A stretch of DNA of 64,000 bases, taken from Corbicula japonica. Lineage: Eukaryota; Mollusca; Bivalvia; Venerida; Cyrenidae. The position numbers were made by a program, and so were the translations under genes. Under the pieces are notes generated by a model. That model ran no database searches and was not told the DNA's origin. It saw nothing but the letters and a program-made list of their open reading frames with translations. Positions 34,540-46,270 of the stretch are shown in pieces. Position 1 is the first letter of the stretch; each line of letters opens with the position of its first letter. The DNA lies in the NCBI GenBank assembly GCA_038501625.1, contig JAZAYU010000009.1, positions 6,066,396 through 6,130,395 of the forward strand, read 5' to 3'.

Positions 34540-35740
34540 GTAATTTTAACCAATCGTAACTGATAACCAAATTACGAGGAGTAAGCTTTTTGTAAGTATT
34601 AAGAGCTGCAAATATTGTGAGATCGTGCAAAAGGTTTTGAGAAAATAATCGAGAACATTTGTTTTCAAATTAGTATATATTTACTATTTTCTTAAAATTG
34701 TTCTTTTCTTAGATTAATCAAGTAAATGATTCAATTGTATTTGCAATTTGTAGATGCAATTTCAAGATTTATGAATCAGAACACGTTTATTTGATTTCGT
34801 CTGGAACCTTTTAGACAATATTTGTTGAACTTGGATCGGAATTACTAATATTAAAGTCTAGCTTTTCTCCCTAATCAAAAATATAGAACGGAACTAAATC
34901 AAAAAGTCAAAGGGAATTTATCCGAATTTATGGATTTTTAGGTTATGTTTAAAGACGCTTGCTGATTTCATTGCCTTTCAAACGAAATATTATTCATTTA
35001 ACGAAATTTTGTTACTATAATTAACATAAAAGGTTAAACGTACAGCCTGCTTTGGAGCATTGACTGCACTCTCAGCTGGTTGCATTTTGTATCTCTAGTT
35101 TAGCTAGTTGAACTTTAAATAATATAACTTCATTGTAATTGATTAAACAATTCTTAAAGTCTACACAATTAATCCTTATAAACTTAGATGGGGATAATTT
35201 AATGTCTAAAGATGGATATTTGTTTGGACAGTTATATTTCAAATCAAATTTGTGATTATTGTGATTGTAGTTAAAGCGTTTCTCTCGAAACGTATCAAAG
35301 ACCATGAGATATACAACAAGAAACATTATGATCGTTAATAGTCTCGTACCATTGTAGAACGCTCTAAGAAGTCGCCAACATGAGAAATGTATTCTTGAGA
35401 TACAAAAGTAGATTTTTGTGCTGCTGCAAACGAGATATTTATTGTCAAGATCTAACGCGAAATATCAATCCAGAACTGTTTTCCCTGATGCTAGCTTTCT
35501 TTAAGTCACACGATTACATTTCAAGTTTGCAAGATCTTTCTGACTGGTTGATGGTTATACACAGGATGTTTTATCTTATATTCCATGTCGAAATCCTATT
35601 CTATCCTATCCTGCCTCAGAAGTCATCAGTTTTATTCACATTTACAGCAAACGGGATCATATTCCAATTGTCACAAAATGGTTATGGTATTTATATGAAT
35701 TTAAATACCGATTCGCAGGTTCCAGGATCACCGGCTTGGT
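34540..35740 (-). repeat. Duplicated block D, copy 1 (inverted)
   Basis: Reverse complement of 51,545-52,660: shared TTTGATTTCGTCTGGAAC, CATGAGAAATGTATTCTTGA and CAAGATCTTTCTGACTGGTT. The 120-codon plus ORF at 35,380-35,742 lies inside and is not preserved in the other copy, so it is unlikely to be a gene. Confidence 0.8.
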
Positions 35741-36776
35741 AGTTCATATTAATAACAGGAGTCGTTGAGTGTTCTGTGGCGGCCGTTGAAAGATCCTCCA
35801 CACCTCTATCCGGATTTGAGATCATTTTTATTCGTAAAAATAACTACATAATACAATCACTCATAACAAAATTAAATAGCACATTACGAAATAAACACTA
35901 CAATTTAAGTATTGTAAACATTGTAAGTTTTTGACAAAGTTATGTATAATTGGCTTATAAATGCTTTTACGATCATAATACTTACATAATGTCATGAAGT
36001 ACGTATTCAACATATTTGTCATGTAAACATGTTCTGTTCTTCTTTCACTAATAATATATGAATTGTAAATGCAAAAGCTAACATATCTTAACAATATATT
36101 TATATCACTGTATTCTTTAAAAATAATTTTATATCCAATTACTATAGATTTTAGGTTTATAAAATTTTTTGTTATACCACACTTCATAAAACAATGATTT
36201 GCTTTCAACCAAAAGTTATCTAAATATGAACATTAGATAAAAAAAGTGTTGAAAGTCTTTAATACAGTTACAATATTTACAGTTTGGAGAATTATAGACT
36301 TTCCAAGTATAAAGGTTTTGATTTTTTGGAATGATTCTATGTATCGCTTTGTATTTATGCTTTCTGACTCGGTTATCAACTAACACTTCATTTAATATGT
36401 AATAGAATGATTTGAGATCTTAGACCCAATCTGTTGGGTTTTATTTCCACTACACCAGTAGAGAGGCCAAAACTGTTTTGATATGAACATCTCTATCATT
36501 TTTCATTCTAACAGCGTGTGTAACATTAAATCCAAAAATCATTTTGAAGAATAAAAGTCTCTGACAGTTCAAGATGACAAAAATTTTAATTTAAGGTATT
36601 TTATTGAAATAAACTAATGTCATTGATACATCTTTCCACACCTTAACATTCGACATTTCATTATTTGTCTTTAAATGTGGAGGAAATCCTAGAAGATAAG
36701 TAATAACACTATTTCTTTTTCATTTTCGTAATAACATAAACTTACGTCATTTTCTCTACTTATTTTGTATATAAAA
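35741..36776 (-). repeat. Duplicated block C, copy 1, distal part
   Basis: Reverse complement of 43,792-44,230 at both ends: GATCCTCCACACCTCTATCC and ACGTCATTTTCTCTACTTAT. The centre (about 35,830-36,420) has no counterpart in the other copy and looks AT-rich and non-coding. Confidence 0.75.
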
Positions 36777-38452
36777 AATGAAATATGCATATCAGGAATG
36801 GCCACATCCAGCATACACAGCCTCCCCACACAGCCAAAAAGTAGAGAGGAAAAAAGAGCATGGTATTACAATAATCAGTTTCAAAATGGACGCCACAAAC
36901 AAATAACGAAAGTGAGAACCAGAGGGGTAACCGCCTTGGAACGGTCAGTGGCAAAACAAATTGCCACTGGGGGTTTAAACCAGGTTCTAGGGTGCACCAA
37001 CCTTACACTTGCCCCAACAGGTTCTCGTATCACAAAACAAGTACATATTGTCTTGGTAAAATAACTCCAACCCACCCATCGGCTCAACAATGTTGCATGC
37101 AAAAGCACACAAACATATAAAACATAAGAAGCCAATAGCATTGCAAAGCCAAAGGGCGGGAACTCAATGATCTTACCGAGACCAGAGCACCCGGAGTAAA
37201 ATCAGTAAGAACACGATGACAGGGATAAAAGCAGCAAATTGAGCTTCTAGGTTCTTTTAAGAAAAGATTTCCCCATAAACCTTCATAAACTCTTAAACCC
37301 CTGCCACCGTCGTGCAACCATTGAGGTAAGCATAATGATCAACTGTAGATGGGTTAATCACCAGGCCTGCAAAGCGCTGTGAAATATCATGTTGGTAACC
37401 TTTCTTTTTAAATTTACAGATGGTTTTTACGAATAACCGGGAGAAATTAACATTGCCTTTTATCTTCTTAAGTTTATAAATTAAATCTCCATAAAAAACA
37501 GGCTGTGAAATACCTTGTTGCAATAGTGATTTTAAACTGCACCTGTATTTATGAATTAGATCTGGATATCGGCGATAAAACTTGCAAAAGGTTTTCCTTA
37601 ATTTGTGATACCGATAACCTTGCTTTAAAAGTTTTTCTGTAATGCAAAGATTACGTTCATTGAAATCATTACCATCGTTGCAAGCTCTTGAAAAGCGAAC
37701 AAGCTGTGAGATATAAACCCCGTAAGAAGTTGCACGAGGAACATCGCCGTCTAAAAACGGAAAATTTACTATATTAAAATTAAAATCATCTCTTTTATCA
37801 TATATTGTAGTAGTGACGTAACCATTTTCAATGGACATATTTAAATCAAGGAAGTTTGCTTGCATTTCTGAAGTGTTCGCTTTATTAAGCTGTAGTTCTT
37901 TAGGATAAATCTTATTAACCAGTGATGGAAAACGGTTATGATCTATATTTAATAAATCATCAAGGTACCTCGAGGTGTTGTTAAAAGCTGTAATAATATC
38001 ATCTTGATGTTCGGTAGAAAAAGATAACATAAAGTCTCTTTCATAACAGTATAAAAACAGATCATCAACAAGGGGTGCACAATTAGTACCCATTGGAATG
38101 CCTATTACTAGAGGTACCAAATCTCAAATAAATATTATCCAATAAAAATGTGAGCGCCCGGATAAGGTCTTGACAGGTCCATGAAGTATAATTATCATAA
38201 GAACCATCTGTAAAGAATGCCCTATATTCATTACAAGCGATAAATGTTTTATTTTCTCTAGCAAAAGTTTTTTCAATGAGACTGGTTAGCTTGTCTCTTA
38301 TTAAATTATGAGGGATAGAAGTATACAAAGTAGAAAAATCATATGTAGACAAACAGAACGCATGAAAATTATTTGATTTAAATTTCTTCAAAACGTCATT
38401 TGAATTTTTTATAGACCAAAATAAATTTTTGCCAGTAGTTTCAAAATAATTT
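36777..38452 (-). mobile_element. Naiad, 5'-truncated minus-strand insertion with a paralogous empty site
   Basis: Runs (plus coordinates) from the tail end TGAAATATGCATATCAGG to a 5' truncation within the RT gene at TTTGAAACTACTGGC (minus strand). Block C without this insertion exists at 43,760-43,800, where TATAAAAAATTTCAAGG is continuous; this fixes both junctions. Only a few A/T bases could be target duplication. Confidence 0.92.
37293..38391 (-). pseudogene. Naiad reverse transcriptase fragment, frameshifted
   Basis: The 102-codon (38,391-38,083) and 275-codon (38,120-37,293) ORFs are two halves of one RT segment. They contain STYDFSTLYTSIPHN (motif A), IGIPMGTNCAPLV (motif B) and SRYLDDLLNID (motif C, catalytic Asp pair). 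Comparison with the 45.2 kb copy shows an 11-bp deletion just upstream of motif B, which causes the frame break. The 5' truncation removed the endonuclease and the first fingers region. Otherwise few stops, so the insertion is not old. Confidence 0.9.
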
Positions 38453-39300
38453 CAAGGCACTTTCAAAAAATTATCTGTCTGCTACACTTAAGTGTTGTAT
38501 TTGACTTGATCGCATTTCAGAAAATAAAATTAGACTTGTAAGACAATCTCTTCGAATCACAGAACGCAAATAATCAATAAATGCAGCATAATTGCGTTGA
38601 TTACTTTCGTTCTGAGGGATTCATTTAACCTCACCCACCCTAGCTCTAATTGCCGGTTATGTCTACCCCGGACCTGAGCCAGACGTTGAACTCAATATCT
38701 GCACGTCACAATACTGTTTTCTTTTGCTGTCCCAGAACGTGAAAATATACTTCTATACAGCATTTAAATTTTATTTTATTAGTTTCCATCAATTGTGGTA
38801 AATCATACTTCTTGTTTCCACCACCACAACCAAACCACTAACAACAACAACAAGGCAAGAATACATCAACTTAGAAAATAGGAAGTTTTTTATCTTGTTT
38901 TCAAATAAAACCCTTTTGTAAAGGAAAAAGAGACACATATGCATTTCTGATTTGCTTAAATATGTGTTATAATGCGTTTTATATTAATGAATGGAATACG
39001 CATGATAACATTGAACAGAAATTGATTGCTATTTTTGACAACACAAAACAATGCCAACATGAGTAAAATCATACTGACAACAATGTATTAGGTCCTTGAA
39101 AAGAACTTTCAATTATGCAGAGAGAAATCAACATTTTTATTTTTGGTCATCTATTTTCGCTAATTAGAAATTGAAGGTCAAACACACTTTACAAATAACT
39201 TCCAATGCATACATTTGTAAGACCAAAGGACCAAAGATATTGTTATCGGTAACTCATTACTCACGAAGACATTTAAATTGAAGTTTAGTGTTGCTTCTTT
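38453..39300 (-). repeat. Duplicated block C, copy 1, proximal part
   Basis: Reverse complement of 43,255-43,790: GCACTTTCAAAAAATTATCT, GATCGCATTTCAGAAAATAA, CACCCACCCTAGC and TTATAATGCGTTTTATATTA. Its far end (39,060-39,480) resembles 63,420-63,870. Non-coding. Confidence 0.8.
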
Positions 39301-39489
39301 TTTGCGATAAATTGCAAATAGAATTTAGTGACTGTTTAGGTCTTACTATTTTCCTTTACTTTTCTCATCTTTTCTTGGCATATGTAAATTAAACATATAT
39401 TAATAACATTGGTTTTTGCAAAGTTTGAGGGAACTTCATTGTGCTGTTTGAGAGATTTTGACATTTTTTCCTTTTTGTCTAGGACATAG

Positions 39490-40640
39490 CAATCACTCAA
39501 TGGATCTTATTCCAGTGTTTCCGCGAGAAATGTCATACTACGCATTGTGTTTTAAAGACCCAGTCAAATTTAAGTTTTGTACATTAAATTTTATCTAATT
39601 CGAGAAATTCGTTTTGCAATAAAACGCCTGAATAGGCTTTCTTTTAAATAAGCATATTCCGAGGAGATCTATTAACTTTGTCGTACGTTTAAAAAAGCTC
39701 TGAAACCTAGACTTTGTGTAAACGTTGGGCCTTATTCAAAGTATTTTTAGCCGAGACAGTCTGAATAACTCCGACTATAATTCTTCTATAAATGATTATA
39801 AAACACAATTTTTTTCAAATTAATCTTCCAGATATCGTTTGTATTAAAGTATAAATCAAGTGAAAGAGTTCCAATTCGTACATCATGTAATTGCATTTAC
39901 AAATTGAGCATCTGTTTGTATCAGTTTGTTGATTAATGTAAGAAAAACAATCTCGCAACGATTTCAAGAAAATAGTAAGAGAAAACTAATTTGAAAACAA
40001 ATTTTCTGGATTATTATCAGACATACGCACAATTTCGCCGTCAATGGCTATAATTAGGTTATGTAGAACTTAGTCCTCGTAATTCGGCAATCAGTTTTTA
40101 CTGCGATACGGTTACGGGATCATGGGACGATTTCTTTCTCGAAATATATATCGATTCGTCTTAAAACGTGAATAAAACGAATCCATATGTTTCACGGCTA
40201 CCCACATGAGCGCCATTCGCCAAATTCTTAACAAATTACTTTTGTCTGTTTATTTGGAGTGGTAATAGCATGATATGTTAAATCTGGCGAGGATAGGGCT
40301 CAGACAAGTGCAATTTATTGGGCTTGAAGGTAAGAAACTAATTACAGTAAGTCTGGCTAAAATAAACAAGCATATCAAACAGGTAGAAAAGAAAGCGAAA
40401 CTGGCAGTTTCCATTTACACAGTAAAAAATCGATATTTTTGCGGATATAATGATGACATGAAGTTCATGTTTTTCGCTTTGGTATTTTTACGGGTTTATT
40501 TGTTTTCGTTTCGTTGAGGGGTTTTAAATTATTTTTGTTGTTGGTTTTCGGTTCTTAGTTCTTGTTGTTGATGTTAGGGTTGATGTAATTGTTGTCGTTA
40601 TTTGTTGTAGGATGTCGTGGTTTTTTTGTCTGTTTGGTTG
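39490..40640 (+). repeat. Duplicated block A, copy 2
   Basis: Copy of 29,990-31,135. The 80-codon ORF at 40,275-40,517 is not conserved as a frame in copy 1 and is not called. Confidence 0.85.
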
Positions 40641-40728
40641 TATTTTTTGTATGTTTTATTTGTTTATTTTGTTTTTGTATGTTTTGATTTGAATTAATGA
40701 GTGCATATTATTTCTGACAGAAAGTGAA

Positions 40729-41275
40729 AAATGCACATCAGGAATCGCCACACTCACAAAACACAGCCTTCCCATGCAGCGAAAAGAAGAGAGGAAGAGA
40801 CATCATGTTTGTTTTAAGTATGTCAATTCAAATTTGACGCCACAAACGGATTTGGATAATTTGGTGTCATAAAGATGAAAATTAAAGGTTTAAACAGCAC
40901 AATGATTTGTTGTAAACTGCTTCTTAGTTCGATATATAGTTTTATATTAAGATGGCAGACTCTTTTCAGAAAGCAAAACATAACCTATTTGTTTAGTTTG
41001 ATTGCTCTCATTTTACTGGATCTCATTTATGTTGGATTTGGTACATTTGTTTATAAACAAGTTATAGGCATACTAAAGGGTACTTATTGTGCACCCCTTG
41101 TTGTTGATCTGTTTTTATACTGCTATGAACGAAACTTTATGTTATCTCGTTCTATTAAATATCAAAATGGCATTGTAACAGCCTTTAACAATACATCAAG
41201 TATCTTGACTTGCTAAATATAGATAATTTCCTATTTCCATCTTGGGTAAACAAAATACTAGACAGAAAACTTACC
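40729..41275. mobile_element. Naiad composite: 3' tail (-) joined to RT fragment (+)
   Basis: 40,729-40,860 is the outer part of the tail in minus orientation (AAATGCACATCAGGAATCGC, ACACAGCCTTCCCATGCAGC). From about 41,000 to 41,275 the plus-oriented RT fragment carries motif B with a substitution (IGILKGTYCAPLV) and loses frame before motif C. Orientation is the mirror of the 26.7 kb composite. Confidence 0.8.
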
Positions 41276-42224
41276 AGTTTTTAAATTCAAAACTTTTGTA
41301 AGGGGATGCTTTATTTTTATTTTTCATTTAATTTGTGGTATTTGCACATATCTGGACATTTGATAAAGCAGACAGATGTTGGTATGTTTTCACAGGGGTC
41401 CTGTTTCCTAAATAATGGTATGATCGATAATGTGATAACATTTTAATAAAAAAGAACAAAATCCAACGATTAATATTCCACGACCACGTATTCATCTTTC
41501 TTGTTTCTATTTTTTAAACCGATTGATACCGACAACAAACAAGATAAACATATTGATGATCAAATTCCTCCAGATATTTGCATTCATTTGCATCATTATT
41601 ATTTTTGTCAAGTTTTTATTTGCTCAGTATATATCGTGATAATCTTTAGCTAAATTAAACTAGTACAGGCGCGTTACTTGCTTGATAATTGAGCTAATGC
41701 TCTTAAACTTTCTATAGAAATGCAATAAATACTAACTGATTTATTAGAAAAAATGGTCGAATTTAAAAGGTATATTGGAAAACTAAAAAAAGGCGACTAT
41801 ATTTTATGCATTCAAATTGATCTGCTCAAAAAGTGGGTTGGACCATAAACAGTTATAAAACATTCAGATTAGAATGAAATGAATTTAATTTAACAGAAAT
41901 AGAAGAATAGCATATTTCTAGGTTCCGGATGTTTATTTATATGTACGCGTAATTCGTTTATTAAGTTGAACAAATATTTTATTAACTGATTTTGTGAATT
42001 TGTATTCTGCGGGTATCAGTATTCTAAATGATTTTGAGCAGTCAGTTGTCTGTCATTTTGAATGGAGTTTTACTAATAAATCAGTTAGAATTCATTGCAT
42101 GGTTTATTAAAAGTTTGAGGGCAACAGCCCAAAATCAAGCCAGCAATGCCCCAGTACGAAGGTGTATACTTAGAAAAGTCGTTAAGTTTACTAACGACTA
42201 GAAGTTTTTTTTTATTTTAATATT
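41276..42224. other. No gene recognised
   Basis: AT-rich, between the Naiad composite and block B copy 2. Confidence 0.45.
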
Positions 42225-43160
42225 GTTAATTTTACTTTTTAGACGATGATGTCCCACCTTCAATACTTTACTGTTTTTACAGCGTTTTTGCTTTTTAAAG
42301 CATGCAAAGATTTCATTGAACTATTATCGTTCTACCGCATAAACATGCGGTAGATACCAAAATTTAAAGATTTTTTTGAACCAAAACATGTTAACACATT
42401 TGGGAGGAAAAATTTCTAAACACCTGTACATTAAGTTGCCTCAATTAAATAAATACACACTACTTTAGGTGCGTTAAGTATAAATAATGTGGAGTATACT
42501 TTCCCAAAATAAAGTTCTTTTTCTTATGTTAAAGATATAGCCTCGATCAAATAAGTACAATCTTATTTATGTAATGTAATTAAGTTAATAATGTGCATTA
42601 TACTTTCCCAAAATTAAGTTCTTTTTCATATGTTTAATATGTTTAAGTTATTCGCCAAGTTATACAAAAATAAAATAAGGTTTAAGTAAACATGTGACCG
42701 ATAAGTATATTTAAATGTAATGTAAACGAAACTTTAATTTGAATTAAGTATGTCCATTTTCCTTTGAGAAATATTTTTGTTTTCCTAAACTTCGAAATTC
42801 CCCATGCCTCAGTCGATTATTCAAGACAAGCACGCCATGTCTTATTCATACGTGTCAAACAAAGAGGAAAACAGGGTAATAATTCTTACATTTCTTTGAA
42901 ACATGCGTAGGAATGAAATAGACAGGACATCCAATTTATTTAGGAGATTAGCATGAATAATTATTACTTTTAAATATTATACTGTCGCTGATGTATGAAA
43001 TCTTTTGAATATTTTAAGCATTTTGACAAAATGAGTTCCACACCGTAGACGAAGATCAGCGAAGTAGCAACAATAAACGTGATATATGATGATTGATTTT
43101 GTAAGCAAAACTCGTTAATTTGCTAAAACTACTTAACCAACGTGTTATTTGCGGAAAATC
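42225..43160 (+). repeat. Duplicated block B, copy 2
   Basis: Copy of 32,940-33,890. A short internal duplication (GTGCATTATACTTTCCCAAA against GTGGAGTATACTTTCCCAAA) occurs at 42,490-42,615. Confidence 0.8.
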
Positions 43161-43254
43161 AACATCAAACATTTACTAGAATTTAGACCGGAAATTAAAA
43201 TCTCGGATTTTTTTTATCAAAAAGCAATCAACTTCTGTTAAAAGTTATCCTACG

Positions 43255-44285
43255 TGTTCAATTCATTAATATAAAACGCATTATAACACATATTTTAAGC
43301 AACCCAGATATGCATATTTGTCTCTTTTTCCTTTACAAAGGAGTTTTATTTTGAAAACTAGATCAGAAACTTCCTTTTAGCTCAAGTTGATGTTTTCTTC
43401 TTCTTGTTGTTGTTGTTGTTGTTGTTCTTGATGTTGTTGGTGGTGGTGGTAATAATGATGCTTTACCACTATTGGCGGAAACTAAAAAAAAACTAATATC
43501 CTGTATACGTATGATGTGCCAGGGTTCATTCTAAGTGGTTCGAAGACGGAATTCCACACTTAAGCCAAAGCTAGGGTGGGTGAGGATTTTGCAATACAAA
43601 CAGTATAAAATAAATCCCTCAGAACGAAACATGTTATGCTGCATTCATTGATTATTTGCGTCCTGTGATTCGAAAAGATTGTCTTTCAAATCTTAATTTA
43701 TTTTCTGAAATGCGATCAATTCAAATATAACACTTAAATATAGCAGACAGATAATTTTTTGAAAGTGCCTTGAAATTTTTTATACAAAATAAGTAAAGAA
43801 AATGACGTAATTTCATGTTATTACAAAAATGAAAAAGAAATAGTGTTCTTCTAGGATATCCTCCACATTTGAAGAAATTACTGAGATGTCAAATGTTAAG
43901 ATGCGGAAAGATGTAACATTAATATTAGTTGATGTCAATAAACTAGGTAAAAGTAATGTTTTTGTCATTTTGATCTGTCAAACACTCTTGGAAAAATGAT
44001 TTTTGGATTAAATGTTACACACGCTGTTAGAATGAACAATGATAGTGATGTTCATACCAAAACATTTTTGGCCCTCTCTAACAGATTCGGGTCTAAGATC
44101 TCCAATCCGGATAGAAGTGTGGAGGATCTTTCAACGGCCGCCTGAGAACACTACACTGTTGTTATTACGATGAATTATCAAGCCGGCGATCCTGGAACCT
44201 GCGAATCGCTATTTAAATCCATCAATACCGTTACCATTTTATGACAATCGGCATATCATCCCGTTTGTTGTAATGTGAAACAAGA
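43255..44285 (+). repeat. Duplicated block C, copy 2, with unoccupied Naiad site
   Basis: Inverted counterpart of 35,640-39,300 without the Naiad. The uninterrupted site is at 43,770-43,792. A TTG/GGT microsatellite at 43,404-43,452 corresponds to CCACCACCAC...AACAACAAC near 38,818-38,852. The edge near 44,280-44,322 matches 12,585-12,632. Confidence 0.85.
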
Positions 44286-44740
44286 AATATCTTTTAAAAA
44301 GATAAACGGCGTTGATGGAAAAGATTTATATATACATGTATATAAGAAAGAAAGAAATACAGAGAGGCGAAGCAGACACAGTTTAGTTAGTTTATTTTAC
44401 GTGTTATAGCTGTTGACGAACCCTCCCTGCCTTCTTAGTATGACCAAGAGATTAAGCGACCGAATCATGACGACTTATAAATTCATTTAAAGTGTCTTTC
44501 AAAAAAAATGTTGAAGCTGTTGCAACAATTTCATATGTACAGTGATAACATGTCGATTAAAGAAGCAATGTATTACATTAAGTCTTGATCTACATTTATT
44601 CAGTTTCAATAAAATACCTCTTGTAGAGTTAGAACTCAAGATGAATAAATGTCATTGAAATTTTATATAAAAAAATAAAAAACATCCTGTTACAAGAGCG
44701 AAATCTACCAACTTTTACGTAAATTAACTTTAAAAAAAGT

Positions 44741-44813
44741 GTCAGTACTGAGTATTGAACCCGGGGCCTCACGCTTGCGAGGCAAGAGTGTTAGCCACTA
44801 CACTACAATGAAC
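44741..44813 (-). tRNA. tRNA-Ala(CGC)-like gene, probable pseudogene or SINE head
   Basis: A 73-nt minus-strand segment folds as a cloverleaf. The D stem is AGTG/CACT. The anticodon loop is CTCGCAA (U33, anticodon CGC), with imperfect pairing in the anticodon stem. The variable region has 5 nt. The T loop is TTCAATA, with 4 of 5 T-stem pairs. The A box (TAGTGTAGTGG) and B box (GTTCAATAC) match the Pol III consensus, and a run of seven T follows within about a dozen bases as terminator. The acceptor stem pairs at only 4 of 7 positions, so it is unlikely to be a working tRNA. A tRNA-derived SINE head or pseudogene fits better. Confidence 0.55.
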
Positions 44814-44984
44814 TTGTATTTTGAACTTGAAATTAACAATCAGTATCAAAGGATCTAGAAAGGAACCAGTAAGAACTAGAAATATCTACACTTCCTTTTC
44901 GTTTTACAGTGTGTACTGTACGCAAGTTTTTACCTGACACCCAAGAATATTCCATATAAAATTGTATTTAAGCCATCAATATTG

Positions 44985-45186
44985 ACTTAACTGGTTATTT
45001 AAATCGTAAATATGTTTTTCTCCAATACAACACCCACTAACAACCAATCGAAATAATCTATTTGATTTTTCCGCTGCATAATAATAAAAATCCCACTAGA
45101 TACCTCTCCACCCTGCTAGATGCCTCTCTGGTGTAAATAGCTACCAATCGAAATAGTTTATTTCATTTTCCCTCTTTTATCATTTT
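44985..45186 (+). repeat. Left flank of the Naiad tandem insertion
   Basis: Matches the first half of 13,565-13,765 (CACTAGATACCTCTCCACC, GGTGTAAATAGCTACCAATC) and contains a tandem partial unit (TTTTTCCGCTGCATAATAAT at about 45,068). It ends at TTTATTTCATTTTCCC, after which Naiad sequence starts. Confidence 0.85.
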
Positions 45187-45199
45187 TCAGGCGTTCTGT

Positions 45200-46270
45200 T
45201 TGTCTACATATGATTTTTCTACCTTGTATACTTCTCTCCCTCATAATTTAATAAGAGACAAGCTAACCAGTCTCATTGAAAAAACTTTTGCTAGAGAAAA
45301 TAAAACATTTATTGCTTGTAATGAACATAGGGCATTCTTTACAGATGGTTCTTATGATAATTATACTTCATGGACCTGTCAAGACCTTATCCAGGCGCTC
45401 ACATTTTTATTGGATAATATTTATTTGAGATTTGGTACCTCTATTTATAAACAAGTAATAGGCATTCCAATGGGTACTAATTGTGCACCCCTTGTTGCTG
45501 ATCTGTTTTTATACTGTTATGAAAGAGATTTCATGTTATCTCTTTCTACCGAACATCAAGATGATATTATTACAGCTTTTAACAACACCTCGAGGTACCT
45601 TGATGATTTATTAAATATAGATAATAACCATTTTCCATCACTGGTTAATAAGATTTATCCTAAAGAACTACAGCTTAACAAAGCGAACACTTCAGAAAAG
45701 CAAGCAAACTTCCTTGATTTAAATCTATCCATCGAAAATGGTTACGTCACTACTAAAATTTATGATAAAAGAGATGATTTTAATTTTAATATAGTAAATT
45801 TTCCGTTTCTAGAAGGCGATGTTCCTCGTGCAACTTCTTACGGGGTTTATATCTCACAGCTTGTTCGCTTTTCAAGAGCTTGCAACGATGTGAATGATTT
45901 CAATGAACGTAATCTTTGCATTACAGAAAAACTTTTAAAACAAGGTTATCGGTATCACAAATTAAGGAAAACCTTTTGCAAGTTTTATCGCCGATATCCA
46001 GATCTAATTCTTAAATACAGCTGCAGTTTAAAATCACTATTGCAACAAGGAATTTCACAGCCAGTTTTTTATGGAGATGTAATTTATAAACTTAAGAAGA
46101 TAAAAGGCGATGTTAATTTCTCCCGGTTATTCGTAAAAACCATCTGTAAATTTAAAAAGAAAGGTTACCAACATGATATTTTACAGCGCTCTGCAGGCCT
46201 GGTGATTAACCCATCTACAGTTGATCATTATGCTTACCTCTTTGGTTGCACGACGGTGGCAGGGGTGTAA
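45200..46270 (+). CDS. Naiad reverse transcriptase, N-terminally truncated ORF
   Basis: An intact 356-codon frame. The catalytic core is complete: STYDFSTLYTSLPHN (residues 2-16, motif A Asp), IGIPMGTNCAPLVADLF (motif B), SRYLDDLLNID (motif C, Asp pair) and NFLDLNLSIENG (motif D region). The C-terminal thumb-like part ends TVAGV. The first fingers blocks and the endonuclease are absent because of the 5' truncation. Motif B keeps the usual Asn (MGTN), whereas the second copy has Tyr. In a full element this enzyme copies the element RNA at a nick made by the endonuclease. This copy alone cannot mobilise itself. Confidence 0.93.
   Translation: MSTYDFSTLYTSLPHNLIRDKLTSLIEKTFARENKTFIACNEHRAFFTDGSYDNYTSWTCQDLIQALTFLLDNIYLRFGTSIYKQVIGIPMGTNCAPLVADLFLYCYERDFMLSLSTEHQDDIITAFNNTSRYLDDLLNIDNNHFPSLVNKIYPKELQLNKANTSEKQANFLDLNLSIENGYVTTKIYDKRDDFNFNIVNFPFLEGDVPRATSYGVYISQLVRFSRACNDVNDFNERNLCITEKLLKQGYRYHKLRKTFCKFYRRYPDLILKYSCSLKSLLQQGISQPVFYGDVIYKLKKIKGDVNFSRLFVKTICKFKKKGYQHDILQRSAGLVINPSTVDHYAYLFGCTTVAGV

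Noticed and set aside
35380..35742. 120-codon plus ORF
   Set aside because: Lies in duplicated block D; the inverted copy at 51.5-51.8 kb does not keep the frame.
36765..37064. 99-codon plus ORF and similar ORFs antisense to Naiad tails (46,475-46,927; 51,117-51,449; 31,322-31,555; 26,959-27,255)
   Set aside because: They read the conserved 3' tail of the Naiad on the wrong strand. The shared peptide reflects repeat copies, not a gene; frames differ between copies.
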